From NCBI RefSeq assembly GCF_001486505.1, contig NZ_LN909064.1:1-64000 (forward strand): 64,000 nucleotides of DNA, in the 5' to 3' direction. The notes beneath the pieces were generated by a model. That model did not search any database, had not been told where the DNA came from, and was given only the letters and a program-made list of their open reading frames with translations. Source of the stretch: Paenibacillus rubinfantis (GTDB lineage Bacteria; Bacillota; Bacilli; Paenibacillales; Paenibacillaceae). The translations under genes and the position numbers were made by a program. Every line of letters starts with the position of its first letter. Position 1 is the stretch's first letter. Below are positions 35,668 to 44,227 of this stretch, piece by piece.

Positions 35668-35775
35668 GTTGCTCATTTTCCCTATGCTACCTTGATGTTG
35701 AGAATGGTTATCAACGAGAGTTATCAGAACAACACGGAGCGGCATGCGGTTGATTATATAAGGAGGGCTTGAGCA

Positions 35776-37059
35776 ATGAGCGAATTGATCAATAATCGGG
35801 AAATGGGCGCACCGGAACAAAGCCGCCGTCAGCAGTTGTTAAAGGAGATCATCAAGGAGCTGCATGAGGGGAAAAGCGTGGAGGAAGTGAAGGCGCGGTT
35901 TGAATCAGCTGTTGGCGATGTAACGGTTGCGGAAATCTCTGCGATGGAGCATGCGTTGATGGAGGAGGAAGGGATTCCGGTCGAGGAGGTTCAACGGTTG
36001 TGCTCGGTGCATACGGCGATTTTTAAGGGCTCGATCGAGGACATCCACCGCTCGTCCAAGCCGGAGGAGCAGCCGGGTCACCCGGTGCATACCTTCAAGC
36101 TGGAGAATCGAGAAATCGAACGGCTGGTCAACTTCAAGCTGCAGCTGCATCTAGACAAGTACCGGAAAGACGTCAGCGACGAGCTGGTGTTTAAGCTGCT
36201 GGAGGATTTAAGCCTGCTTCTGGACCTCGACAAGCACTACAGCCGCAAAGAAAACCTCCTATTCCCGTATCTGGAGAAGTACGGCATCTACGGCCCAACC
36301 AAGGTGATGTGGGGCGTGGACGACGGTATCCGCATGATGATTAAGGAAACGAAGGGCAAGCTGGTGGACGGCAGCGCGGACCGGGAGACCGTCATTATGG
36401 ACATCGAACGGATCATTAAGGAAGTCAACGAGATGATCTTTAAGGAAGAGAATATTTTACTGCCGATGGCCCTGGAAAAGTTAACGGAAGACGAATGGGT
36501 CAGCATTGCCCGGGAAAGCGATCAGATCGGCTTCTGCTTGACCGCGCCGGAGCGTGAATGGATTCCGGAGCGCGTGCCGCTGACGATTTCGGACGAAGAG
36601 GGGGAAGGAGCCGCACCGCAAGGTACAGATACGGGCACGGGGACAGGAGTTCCGCAAGGCTTCGTGAAATTCGAGACCGGCGTCCTTTCGATGGAGCAAC
36701 TGGAAGCGGTGATGAACCATCTCCCGGTGGACCTGACGTTTATTGACGAGAACGATGTCGTCCGGTATTTTTCGCATGGCAAGGAGCGGATCTTTGCCCG
36801 GACGAAGGCGGTCATCGGCCGTACCGTGCAAAACTGCCACCCGCCGCAAAGCGTCCATGTCGTCAACCAGCTGTTGGAGGACTTTAAGGCGGGGCGGAAA
36901 GATGCCGAGGATTTCTGGATCCCGGTGAAGGATAAATTCGTGTACATCCGCTATTTCGCCGTACGCAGCGAGGATGGTCGTTATCTGGGAACGCTTGAGT
37001 TCACGCAGAACATCGCTCCCATCCGCGAGCTGGAAGGGCAAAAACGAATCTTGTCCTAG
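35776..37059 (+). CDS. DUF438 - hemerythrin - PAS protein
   Basis: A 427-residue cytoplasmic protein with three modules. DUF438 is at about residues 18-85 (LLKEIIKELHEGKSVEEVKA). A hemerythrin-like HHE region is at about 95-235 (DKHYSRKENLLFPYLEKYG and IFKEENILLPMALEKL carry the His/Glu ligands). A PAS domain is at about 300-415 (LPVDLTFIDENDVVRYF). Such proteins are predicted to bind iron and small redox ligands such as oxygen or NO, but no reaction is proven. An FNR-type palindrome lies about 110 bases upstream, which suggests induction when oxygen is low. The ATG follows AAGGAGG. Confidence 0.9.
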   Translation: MSELINNREMGAPEQSRRQQLLKEIIKELHEGKSVEEVKARFESAVGDVTVAEISAMEHALMEEEGIPVEEVQRLCSVHTAIFKGSIEDIHRSSKPEEQPGHPVHTFKLENREIERLVNFKLQLHLDKYRKDVSDELVFKLLEDLSLLLDLDKHYSRKENLLFPYLEKYGIYGPTKVMWGVDDGIRMMIKETKGKLVDGSADRETVIMDIERIIKEVNEMIFKEENILLPMALEKLTEDEWVSIARESDQIGFCLTAPEREWIPERVPLTISDEEGEGAAPQGTDTGTGTGVPQGFVKFETGVLSMEQLEAVMNHLPVDLTFIDENDVVRYFSHGKERIFARTKAVIGRTVQNCHPPQSVHVVNQLLEDFKAGRKDAEDFWIPVKDKFVYIRYFAVRSEDGRYLGTLEFTQNIAPIRELEGQKRILS

Positions 37060-37100
37060 ACATCGGCTTCCCCTCCGGTTGTTTTTGGTTCCCGGCTGAC

Positions 37101-37136
37101 ACCCGGCGTTCGCCTCCCGCGAATGCCGGTTTTTTT
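37101..37136 (+). terminator. Terminator after the DUF438 gene
   Basis: CCGGCGTTCGC pairs with GCGAATGCCGG (one G-T or mismatch) and is followed by T7. Confidence 0.9.
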
Positions 37137-37241
37137 GTGGAGGGAAATGGTGGAATATCGGGCGGCTGAGGCCTGTCTGTGATCTACATCATTTACGCAT
37201 AATCCCTTATCGCTATTGGGATTGCCGTTTCTTCCCTTCTC

Positions 37242-37270
37242 TTGACCGAACCGAAGGGTTCGCTTATAGT
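37242..37270 (+). promoter_or_regulatory. Promoter of glcK with inverted repeat in the spacer
   Basis: TTGACC, a 17-base spacer, and TATAGT form a near-consensus sigma-A promoter. The spacer contains GAACC and GGTTC as an inverted repeat (37248-37261), which could be a repressor site. Confidence 0.7.
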
Positions 37271-37406
37271 TGGTACGTAGGAGAAAACTACTTGCGAAGG
37301 CGTTTTCAGTCATGGCGCGGACAGCGCGGTGATGGATCGAGAATGGCCTTTTTGCACGTATGGACACGTAATTCTATTATTATTTAAAAAAAGGTGGCTT
37401 GTGAAC

Positions 37407-38357
37407 ATGTCTGATAAAATCTACATTGGCGTTGACTTGGGCGGTACGGCAGTCAAAGTCGGCATTTGCAATGAGGAAGGCCAGCTTCTTCATACGTATG
37501 AAGGCCCGACCGAAGTCGATAAGGGTGCGGATACGATCGTCGCTAACATCGAGAAGTATGTCCGGCGCGTCGTGGAGGAATCGCCGTTCGCCTGGGAGCA
37601 GGTGGCAGGGGTAGGCGCCGGCGTGGCCGGGTTTACGAATGTCCGCGAAGGGATCATTATTTTGGCGCCGAATGTAGGTTTGAAGGACTTCCCGATCCGC
37701 GAGATTTTGGAACAGCGACTGGGCAAGCCGATCAAAATAGACAACGATGCCAATGTCGCGGCGTTAGGTGAAGCCTGGGGCGGCGCCGGCAAAGGGATCG
37801 AGAACTGCGTTTGCTATACGCTGGGCACCGGCGTAGGCGGCGGGATTATCATTAACGGCAAAATTTATCAAGGTTTCTCCGGGATGGCCGGCGAGCTCGG
37901 GCATATGTCCGTTGTACCGGACCTGGAAGCGATCGGTTGCGGCTGCGGACAAATGGGCTGCCTGGAAACCGTTTCTTCGGCAACCGGTATTATTCGGATG
38001 GCCAAAGACGCCGTGGCGCGCGGCGACCGGACGTCGTTGTCCCTTGTGGAGAACATCATGGCTAAGGACGTCTTTGACGCGGCCAAAGCCGGTGACGAAG
38101 CGGCGATCCGCATCGTGAACCGTGCGGCATTTTACCTGGGTAAATCGATGGCAGCCGTGGCGGTCGTCCTGAATCCGCAATTGTTTATCGTCGGCGGCGG
38201 CGTATCCAAAGCAGGCGACATTCTGTTTAACGAAGTTCGCAGCGTATTCGCCAAATTGACACCGGAACCGGTGCAACGCGGCATGCAAATCGTGCCGGCT
38301 ACGCTGGGGAATGATGCGGGGATGGTTGGCGCTGCCGGCTTATTCCTCCGCTCTTAA
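37407..38357 (+). CDS. glcK: Glucokinase, ROK family
   Basis: A 316-residue cytoplasmic kinase that makes glucose 6-phosphate from glucose and ATP. The ROK phosphate loop GVDLGGTAVKVG is at the N-terminus, followed by DNDANVAALGE with the catalytic Asp. GELGHMSV supplies the zinc-binding His, and the zinc-cysteine motif CGCGQMGCLE completes the site. I chose the ATG with AAAGGTGG ten bases upstream; a GTG two codons earlier is too close to that site. It stands alone between its own promoter and the repeat-filled gap before rapZ. It fits glucose released inside the cell by the disaccharide and oligosaccharide importers of this window. Confidence 0.94.
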   Translation: MSDKIYIGVDLGGTAVKVGICNEEGQLLHTYEGPTEVDKGADTIVANIEKYVRRVVEESPFAWEQVAGVGAGVAGFTNVREGIIILAPNVGLKDFPIREILEQRLGKPIKIDNDANVAALGEAWGGAGKGIENCVCYTLGTGVGGGIIINGKIYQGFSGMAGELGHMSVVPDLEAIGCGCGQMGCLETVSSATGIIRMAKDAVARGDRTSLSLVENIMAKDVFDAAKAGDEAAIRIVNRAAFYLGKSMAAVAVVLNPQLFIVGGGVSKAGDILFNEVRSVFAKLTPEPVQRGMQIVPATLGNDAGMVGAAGLFLRS

Positions 38358-38400
38358 TCATAAGCTAGTTCAAGAGGTTGTCTTTCAATCACGAAGCATC

Positions 38401-38583
38401 TAACGGACACCAGAGTCGTTATTTACTGTCGTGGACGGATAACCGTTTCTAACGGACCTAGGAGACCTTATTTGCGGGAAATGCAGCTCAATGGCCGTCC
38501 TCAGAGCCCGATAAGGTCTCTGGGGTCCGTTACAGCGGGAAATGGCCGGGAAAACGGCAAATAAGGTCATTCCGGTCCGTTAT
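38401..38583. repeat. Cluster of four short repeats (family C) upstream of rapZ
   Basis: Two direct copies begin TAACGGAC (38401-38424, 38450-38475), and two inverted copies read ATAAGGTC, about five bases, GGTCCGTTA (38511-38532, 38559-38583). They fill most of the 271-base gap between glcK and rapZ and can pair with each other. The last copy ends within 50 bases of the rapZ start, so it may overlap the promoter. Confidence 0.75.
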
Positions 38584-38628
38584 AATTAGAATATAGGACA
38601 AGGAGAATTTCGCGAGGAGGGAACAACA

Positions 38629-39519
38629 ATGCCGGAGAAGGAAACAGGTTCGGTCGCCAATCTGATCATTATCACGGGCATGTCGGGGGCGGGCAAATCG
38701 CTGGCCGTACGCAGTCTGGAGGATCTCGGATTTTTTTGCGTGGATAATTTGCCTCCGGTGCTGATTCCCAAATTCGCCGAATTGATTGAGCAGTCCAAAG
38801 GGAAAATCGCCAAGGTTGCGCTCGTCATCGACCTGCGCGGCCGGGAGTTCTTCACGGCGCTGTCGGAGTCGCTGGGTTACATTAAGGAGCATTTCACCAT
38901 CAAATGTGAAATCCTGTTCCTGGATGCTACCGATTCGATTCTGGTGCAACGGTATAAGGAAAGCCGCCGCCGCCACCCGCTCGCCCCGGACGGGATGCCG
39001 CTGGACGGCATTCGGCTGGAACGTAAAATGCTGGACGAATTGCGGATGTCGGCGACCCAAGTGATCGATACCAGCAACATGAAGCCGGCGCAGTTGAAGG
39101 AGAAGATCATTTCCCGCTTCTCGCATCTGGAGAGCAGCAATTTATCGGTGAATATTACTTCCTTCGGATTTAAATACGGCATTCCAATTGACGCCGATTT
39201 GGTGTTCGACGTCCGCTTCCTACCGAACCCGCATTACATCGAGCAGCTTCGTCCGCACACGGGACAAGACAGCGATGTATATGAATATGTTATGAAGTGG
39301 CCGGAGACCCAGACGTTCCTGGCCAAGCTGCTGGATATGCTGCATTTCCTGCTGCCGCAATACCATAAAGAGGGGAAAAGCCAGGTCATCATCGGTATCG
39401 GCTGCACCGGCGGCAAACACCGTTCGGTTGCGATCGCCGAATACCTGGGCCGGATGCTTGGCGTCAGCGAAACGGAAACGGTTCGCGTCAGTCATCGCGA
39501 CGAAGGCCGGGACCGCTGA
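38629..39519 (+). CDS. rapZ: RapZ-family nucleotide-binding protein (YvcJ)
   Basis: A 296-residue P-loop protein. Walker A GMSGAGKS is at residues 17-24, [15 protein letters not shown] follows, and the C-terminal domain has [20 protein letters not shown]. In E. coli RapZ is an RNA-binding adaptor that controls GlmS; in B. subtilis YvcJ binds and hydrolyses GTP and affects competence. It begins the conserved rapZ-glmR-whiA-crh block. The ATG follows GAGGAGGG. The nudix gene yvcI that precedes it in B. subtilis is not here. Confidence 0.95.
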   Translation: MPEKETGSVANLIIITGMSGAGKSLAVRSLEDLGFFCVDNLPPVLIPKFAELIEQSKGKIAKVALVIDLRGREFFTALSESLGYIKEHFTIKCEILFLDATDSILVQRYKESRRRHPLAPDGMPLDGIRLERKMLDELRMSATQVIDTSNMKPAQLKEKIISRFSHLESSNLSVNITSFGFKYGIPIDADLVFDVRFLPNPHYIEQLRPHTGQDSDVYEYVMKWPETQTFLAKLLDMLHFLLPQYHKEGKSQVIIGIGCTGGKHRSVAIAEYLGRMLGVSETETVRVSHRDEGRDR

Positions 39520-39599
39520 GCAAGCTCCCCTGCAAGTATAGAGGCCATTCAAGAGGAAGCTCCGATCTCTTCTTGAACCCTCATTAAGAGGTGAATCAA

Positions 39600-40589
39600 G
39601 TGATACATCGGGCTAAGGAGACTAGAGTTCCGCGGATCGTCGTGATGGGCGGAGGCACGGGATTATCCGTCATGCTTCGCGGGTTGAAAGAGAAACCGCT
39701 CGATATCACGGCTATCGTAACTGTAGCCGACGATGGGGGCAGCTCCGGGATTTTGCGCAACGAATTACAAATGCCGCCACCCGGCGATATCCGTAACGTA
39801 TTAACCGCGCTGGCCGACGTCGAGCCGTTGCTGTCGGATATGCTGAATTACCGGTTTGCATCGGGTTCGGGCTTGGCCGGCCATAGCTTGGGTAATTTGA
39901 TTTTAGCGGCGATTACGGACATTTCCGGCGATTTTGTGACAGCCGTGCGCGAGCTCAGCCGCGTCTTTGCCGTTCGCGGGCGCGTGTTGCCTGCTGCCGG
40001 TCAAGCGGTGGTACTGCATGCGGAGATGGAAGACGGCACGATTGTGACCGGGGAATCCAAGATTCCCGAAGTCCGGGGCAAGATCAAGCGGATCTTCCTT
40101 GAACCGGAGGAGGTTGAGCCGTTGCCGGAGGCCGTTGAGGCGATCCGGGAGGCCGACGCGATTCTGATCGGACCGGGTAGCTTGTATACCAGCATTATTC
40201 CGAATTTGCTCGTACCCAAGCTGGCCGAAGCCGTATTGGAAAATACCTCCGCGATCAAAATATTCATATGTAACGTCATGACCCAACCGGGCGAGACGGA
40301 TGATTATACCGTAAGCGATCACTTGCAGGCGGTGTACAATCACGTCGGCAAGCATTTGTTCGACTACGTTATCGTCAACGACGGCGAAATTCCGCCGCAG
40401 GTTCAGGATTTTTACGCGGAGAAAGGCGCCAAGCCCGTCCAGGTGGACTGGGATAACGTGACCGGTCAAGGGTACAAGGTCATCGCCGATACGCTGGTGT
40501 TGTTCCGTAGATATTTGCGGCATGATGCCGATAAATTAAGCCATCATATTTACCAACTGGTTGATAACTGGATTTTACGAAAGAGGTGA
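39600..40589 (+). CDS. glmR: GlmR/YvcK, CofD-like gluconeogenesis factor
   Basis: A 329-residue member of the YvcK/CofD family. [17 protein letters not shown] at the N-terminus, VADDGGSSG and [16 protein letters not shown] are family landmarks. In B. subtilis the protein binds UDP-GlcNAc and stimulates GlmS, directing carbon to the cell wall on non-glycolytic substrates. A GTG preceded by AGAGGTG at six bases is chosen; a GTG three codons earlier overlaps that site. The stop overlaps the ribosome-binding region of whiA. Confidence 0.95.
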   Translation: MIHRAKETRVPRIVVMGGGTGLSVMLRGLKEKPLDITAIVTVADDGGSSGILRNELQMPPPGDIRNVLTALADVEPLLSDMLNYRFASGSGLAGHSLGNLILAAITDISGDFVTAVRELSRVFAVRGRVLPAAGQAVVLHAEMEDGTIVTGESKIPEVRGKIKRIFLEPEEVEPLPEAVEAIREADAILIGPGSLYTSIIPNLLVPKLAEAVLENTSAIKIFICNVMTQPGETDDYTVSDHLQAVYNHVGKHLFDYVIVNDGEIPPQVQDFYAEKGAKPVQVDWDNVTGQGYKVIADTLVLFRRYLRHDADKLSHHIYQLVDNWILRKR

Positions 40590-40594
40590 GTCCC

Positions 40595-41524
40595 TTGTCT
40601 TTTGCGGCGCAAACCAAAAAAGAGCTGACGATGGTCGAAGCCTCAGATTGCTGCGAGCAGGCCGAATTATCCGCCTTGATCCGAATGAACGGATCGGTAC
40701 AGGTTTCGAACAAAAAGATCGTTTTGGATATCTCCACTGAAAACGCCGCGATCGCAAGGCGGATCTACTCCTTGCTGAAGAAGCATTTCCAAATTCACAC
40801 GGAGCTGCTGGTCCGCAAAAAGATGCGCCTCAAGAAAAACAACGTGTACATCGTCCGCATTCCGGCTCGGGTGGAGGAGATCCTGAAGGAGCTGAAAATC
40901 GTCTCCGAAGGGTTTATTTTTAACCCGGGGATTAATCCGGAGCTGACCCGGAAAAACTGTTGTAAACGGGCTTATCTGCGCGGGGCGTTTATGGCCGGCG
41001 GTTCGGTCAACAATCCGGAGGGATCGTCTTACCATCTGGAGATTGCCTCGATGTACGAGGAGCACTGCCAGGCGCTGGTTGATCTGGCGAACGAGTTTCA
41101 TCTGAACGCGCGCTGCATCGAGCGGAAGAAAGGGTTTATTTTCTACATCAAGGAAGGCGAAAAAATCATCGAGCTCCTCAGCATCATCGGCGCGCATCAG
41201 GCGTTGTTCAAATTCGAGGACGTGCGGATCATGCGCGACATGCGCAATTCCGTGAATCGCATCGTGAACTGCGAGACGGCCAACTTGAACAAAACGATCG
41301 GGGCTGCCGTCCGGCAGATCGACAACATCAAGCTGCTGCAGAAGGAAGTGGGTCTGGAGAACTTGCCGGAGAAGCTGCGGGAGGTCGCTGAGGTCCGCTT
41401 GGCCCACCCGGATATGAACCTGAAGGAAGTGGGCGAGCTACTGAAAGGAACGGTCAGCAAATCAGGGGTGAACCACCGGTTGCGCAAGATCGACGAGCTT
41501 GCCGAAAAAATTCGCGGGAGCTAA
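40595..41524 (+). CDS. whiA: WhiA DNA-binding protein
   Basis: A 309-residue protein combining a degenerate LAGLIDADG-type domain (with [20 protein letters not shown]) and a C-terminal helix-turn-helix ([20 protein letters not shown]). WhiA controls sporulation septation in actinobacteria. In Bacillota it affects division and chromosome segregation; its exact mechanism there is unsettled. The TTG start gives [12 protein letters not shown], the family start, five bases after AAGAGGTGA. It lies five bases after glmR. Confidence 0.96.
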   Translation: MSFAAQTKKELTMVEASDCCEQAELSALIRMNGSVQVSNKKIVLDISTENAAIARRIYSLLKKHFQIHTELLVRKKMRLKKNNVYIVRIPARVEEILKELKIVSEGFIFNPGINPELTRKNCCKRAYLRGAFMAGGSVNNPEGSSYHLEIASMYEEHCQALVDLANEFHLNARCIERKKGFIFYIKEGEKIIELLSIIGAHQALFKFEDVRIMRDMRNSVNRIVNCETANLNKTIGAAVRQIDNIKLLQKEVGLENLPEKLREVAEVRLAHPDMNLKEVGELLKGTVSKSGVNHRLRKIDELAEKIRGS

Positions 41525-41557
41525 ACTGGTTTTGCTGCTAGTGTCTTTTGTACTCCG

Positions 41558-41568
41558 TATGCTATAAT
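41558..41568 (+). promoter_or_regulatory. Extended -10 promoter of the crh-like gene
   Basis: TATGCTATAAT combines a TG extended element with a consensus TATAAT box; no good -35 box is seen. It lies 66 bases upstream of the start. Confidence 0.65.
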
Positions 41569-41633
41569 GATAGAAATTATAATGTCTACGAATGTGACGA
41601 AATGGATTGAATTCGTATAGGGGGTAAGTTTTC

Positions 41634-41903
41634 ATGGTTAAACACCCGGTTACCGTTCGTTTGAAGACGGGGCTGCACGCCCGGCCGGCTGCGCTTTTCG
41701 TTCAGGAAGCGAATAAATATTCTTCAGAGATTTTCGTTGAAAAAGACGATAAAAAGGTCAATGCCAAGAGCATTATGGGGATCATGAGCTTAGCGATCAG
41801 TACTGGCACCGAGATTTACATCAGCGCGGAGGGTGCGGATGCTGAGCAGGCTGCAAACGCTTTAATCAATTTGGTCAGCAAAGAGGAGCTGGAGAACCAG
41901 TAA
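41634..41903 (+). CDS. crh: Crh/HPr-type phosphocarrier with His15 and Ser46
   Basis: An 89-residue HPr-fold protein. Its position after whiA and the segment RLKTGLHARPAALFVQEANK match Crh of B. subtilis. Crh, however, has glutamine at position 15; here it is the histidine phosphorylated by PTS enzyme I. Ser46, the target of HprK, is present in KSIMGIMSL. So the protein could act both as a PTS carrier and as the catabolite co-repressor with CcpA, or be the sole HPr-like protein of a PTS branch. It has its own promoter and terminator. Confidence 0.9.
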   Translation: MVKHPVTVRLKTGLHARPAALFVQEANKYSSEIFVEKDDKKVNAKSIMGIMSLAISTGTEIYISAEGADAEQAANALINLVSKEELENQ

Positions 41904-41928
41904 ACGCTGGTTTTTAGCCTTTCGGAAC

Positions 41929-41973
41929 AAGGGGATGTTTCCGTGGATGTTTCTGCGGAATCATCCTTTTTTT
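41929..41973 (+). terminator. Terminator after crh
   Basis: AAGGGGATG-TTTCCG and CGGAATCATCCTT form an imperfect stem, followed by a T run. Confidence 0.8.
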
Positions 41974-42058
41974 GCGTGAGCTGCAACATTTGTCCGCGGT
42001 TTGCGTTTAGAGGGTAAATTACCAGGGCTTATCAAAAAAAATATTGGAGGTCATGAAG

Positions 42059-42814
42059 ATGAAAACATGGTTAAAGCCGGCGGCTTCGCTGCTGGTTGCT
42101 GGAACGTTGATTACCGGAGGGATGTTTGTAAGCGGTGCCCTTAACGCGCCGGTGCCGGTTTATGCGGATGGCGAGATGCAGAAGAATGTAGTCACGGTGG
42201 TGGGCAGCGGGGAATTGTCCGTGAAGCCGGATGTGGCGTATCTGTCGATCGGCGTGGTGACGGAAGCGAAGACAGCCAAGGAAGCCCAAAGCGCCAACGC
42301 GACCAAAGTGGCCGCCCTGACCAAACTGTTGAAGGAGACCTGGGGGATTGCCGACAAGGATATCCAAACCGGCCAATTCTACGTTCAGCCGAATTATACG
42401 TATAGCGACAAGGAGGGGCAGCAAATCAAGGGATACTCCGCCCAACATTCGCTCGAGGTGACTTACCGCGATTTGGCGAAGGTCGGACAGCTGCTGGATG
42501 CAGCCTCCGCGGCGGGAGCCAACCGGATTGACAATATCCGCTTCAGCACCGAAAATCCGGATCAGTACCAAGATCAAGTGATCCAAAAGGCGATGAATGA
42601 CGCCAACAAAAAGGCGGCATCGATCGCGAAAGCCGCGAATCGCCAAGTGGGCATCGTGCTCAGTATCAGCCAGGCAAGTGCCAGCACACCGATCTTCACG
42701 CAGAATTATAAAATGATGGAAATGGCCGCGGCGGATTCCGCAGCGAGCACGCCGGTGGAACCGGGCGAAATCGACCTGCAAACGACGTTAACCGTGATGT
42801 ATGAGCTGAAATAG
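42059..42814 (+). CDS. SIMPL/DUF541 secreted protein
   Basis: A 251-residue protein with an N-terminal signal peptide (LKPAASLLVAGTLITGGMFV). After it the SIMPL (DUF541) domain starts at about residue 45, VVTVVGSGELSVKPDVAYLS. Members are periplasmic or surface proteins of unclear function, first named for a mouse signalling protein; some are linked to oxidative stress. No lipobox cysteine is present, so it is secreted or loosely attached. I chose the ATG eight bases after GGAGG. It is a single gene. Confidence 0.85.
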   Translation: MKTWLKPAASLLVAGTLITGGMFVSGALNAPVPVYADGEMQKNVVTVVGSGELSVKPDVAYLSIGVVTEAKTAKEAQSANATKVAALTKLLKETWGIADKDIQTGQFYVQPNYTYSDKEGQQIKGYSAQHSLEVTYRDLAKVGQLLDAASAAGANRIDNIRFSTENPDQYQDQVIQKAMNDANKKAASIAKAANRQVGIVLSISQASASTPIFTQNYKMMEMAAADSAASTPVEPGEIDLQTTLTVMYELK

Positions 42815-42879
42815 GGGGCGCAGAACCCTTGGAAGTTGGGGTCTGGGCAAGTCATTACTTCATGGAAAGGTGATTTGAA

Positions 42880-43410
42880 ATGCTGAAAAAACATGTAGTG
42901 TTTTTACTCACATTTACAGTTATTTTTTCCAGCATGTCATTTGCCTACGGGGATACATCTCAACTGCATATCGAGCCATCAATAATCAATAAGAAAGCTT
43001 TGAAAGAATCTGTGAAGTCTAATGTAGTTCAATTGGAGCAAATGCAACCAAGAGGGTTAAATGGGAATGCGCAGGAATTAAAGATTGAAAAAGAAGGAAA
43101 AATCCGATTGAATTTACAAGAGGAAATTTCCAAGTTGGATGACGTGAAGACGAAAATTCCGGTGCAAGTCTATTTGCCCCACGGTGATGAATTTGAAGAA
43201 AAATTTAGTGAAGAAATCAAATTGGCCTTTGGAAACGAAATGACCTTCGAGAAAGTGGGATACAACACGTTCAACTTGTTAGTTAGCATAGATCAACTGA
43301 GGATTCTTGAGTCCTTGTCTACTGTTGAAGATATTTTTGCTCAACCTAAAAGCGATGAAGAAGTTTATATATTATCCGAATCTCAAGAAGAAGTGATCCC
43401 GAATTTCTAG
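42880..43410 (+). CDS. Secreted protein resembling a free subtilase prodomain
   Basis: A 176-residue protein with a clear signal peptide (LKKHVVFLLTFTVIFSSMSF, cleaved near AYG). The C-terminal half, YNTFNLLVSIDQLRILESLS followed by TVEDIFAQPK, resembles the inhibitor I9-type prodomain fold of subtilisin-like proteases, where strand-loop-helix ends in a segment of this kind. No catalytic domain follows, so it may be a stand-alone inhibitor, a chaperone, or a remnant. It is clearly richer in A and T than its neighbours, which hints at acquisition. The start has AAAGGTGA. I do not recognise a named family with certainty. Confidence 0.7.
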   Translation: MLKKHVVFLLTFTVIFSSMSFAYGDTSQLHIEPSIINKKALKESVKSNVVQLEQMQPRGLNGNAQELKIEKEGKIRLNLQEEISKLDDVKTKIPVQVYLPHGDEFEEKFSEEIKLAFGNEMTFEKVGYNTFNLLVSIDQLRILESLSTVEDIFAQPKSDEEVYILSESQEEVIPNF

Positions 43411-43447
43411 AGTAAGCCTTTTTTGTCATGTTTCAATGAGCATCTAA

Positions 43448-43486
43448 AAAGCACCTCGATAGGTCTATTGCCAATCGAGGTGCTTT
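43448..43486. terminator. Terminator after the prodomain-like gene
   Basis: AAAGCACCTCGAT pairs with ATCGAGGTGCTTT around a 13-base loop. The minus-strand DUF6809 remnant ends within it. Confidence 0.88.
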
Positions 43487-43735
43487 AGTTTGTTGTGCAA
43501 GGAGGCAGTTTATATCCATACATAAAGGCTGCTTCAGCGTGCATGGAGTCGGCTTGAGAGCGTAAATCCAGCAATTCTTCGAGCTCTAGGAAGTCGTGTT
43601 CGGGCAGCTTGTCCCTCCACACTTTCATCGTCTCGGATATTTTGCGATTTAATGGGCGATATTCCAGGTTTCTTGAAACGATGAGCTCGTCCGGTAAATA
43701 CCGCCGCTAAAAAGTTCTTCCAAGATACTTTTCAT
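43485..43735 (-). pseudogene. DUF6809-like gene with a single-base frameshift
   Basis: Reading the minus strand gives MKSILEELFSGGIY and then, in the next frame, PDELIVSRNLEYRPLNRKIS, KVWRDKLPEHDF and QADSMHAEAAFMYGY. Together these resemble DUF6809 proteins that I know as common in Paenibacillus; I could not check this by search. One C appears to be missing after TAC (TACCGGAC where TACCCGGAC is expected). The usual C-terminal tail after MYGY is replaced by a short PPCTTN. The start has AAAGGATG nine bases upstream. It is either a decayed gene or a sequencing error. Confidence 0.7.
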
Positions 43736-43875
43736 TCGCTCCATCCTTTCGTCTCTTACGTTTGCAATTCCTTGAAAGGGGGGACCGCACATGGTAGGAT
43801 ATTTATGCAGTCTGCCTTTTAGGTGATTGCGGGTGGGAAGTGGCGTGGTCTTGGTTAAGAGGGCGCCGCTTCCTT

Positions 43876-44046
43876 TTATTTTTTCACGTCCAACTGATGA
43901 ATACCTCGCCTAACCCCTTCTGAACGCTCAATATCGTTGTTTTTACAGTAATCATCCAGTTTTTCAAGCGTATCGTTGTCCATTCTGATAGTAATTTTGT
44001 TAGGCTTCGGGTTGTCGGTTGGACGCCCCATTTTCTTGTCGGCCAA
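43876..44046 (-). CDS. Small ribbon-helix-helix (CopG/Arc-like) protein
   Basis: A 56-residue protein from a TTG: MADKKMGRPTDNPKPNKI, then the beta strand TIRMDND, then the two helices TLEKLDDYCKNND and SEGVRRGIHQL. This is a ribbon-helix-helix fold such as that of plasmid and phage repressors. The start is backed by AGGAGGTGA five bases upstream. A strong promoter and two operator-like repeats lie directly upstream (44062-44107), so the protein probably represses its own gene. It sits in the AT-rich patch with the DUF6809 remnant. Confidence 0.85.
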   Translation of the reverse strand: MADKKMGRPTDNPKPNKITIRMDNDTLEKLDDYCKNNDIERSEGVRRGIHQLDVKK

Positions 44047-44061
44047 ATACTCACCTCCTAC

Positions 44062-44107
44062 TTTTGCCGGACATAATTATTGTATATTTTTGTCGGACAA
44101 AAGTCAA
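44062..44107 (-). promoter_or_regulatory. Promoter and operator repeats of the ribbon-helix-helix gene
   Basis: On the minus strand TTGACT (44102-44107), a 17-base spacer and TACAAT (44079-44084) form a sigma-A promoter. The spacer and -35 overlap the perfect inverted repeat TTTTGTCCGACAAAA (44088-44102). A degenerate copy TTATGTCCGGCAAAA lies at 44062-44076, downstream of the -10 box. Confidence 0.75.
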
Positions 44108-44227
44108 AAGACATATCCAGGTTAGTTATAGGGAACGGTGGGAAAGTGCAACGCTTGAAGATGACGCTATTTGGCCCGAAACGGGGAACTTCAATTGTAG
44201 CGTTTACGAGTCGGCGATAACGCCCGT

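Noticed and set aside
43485..44107. Toxin-antitoxin pair made of the ribbon-helix-helix protein and the DUF6809-like gene
   Set aside because: The two are about 140 bases apart, the second is frameshifted, and its family is not known as a toxin. The antitoxin idea has no partner gene to support it.
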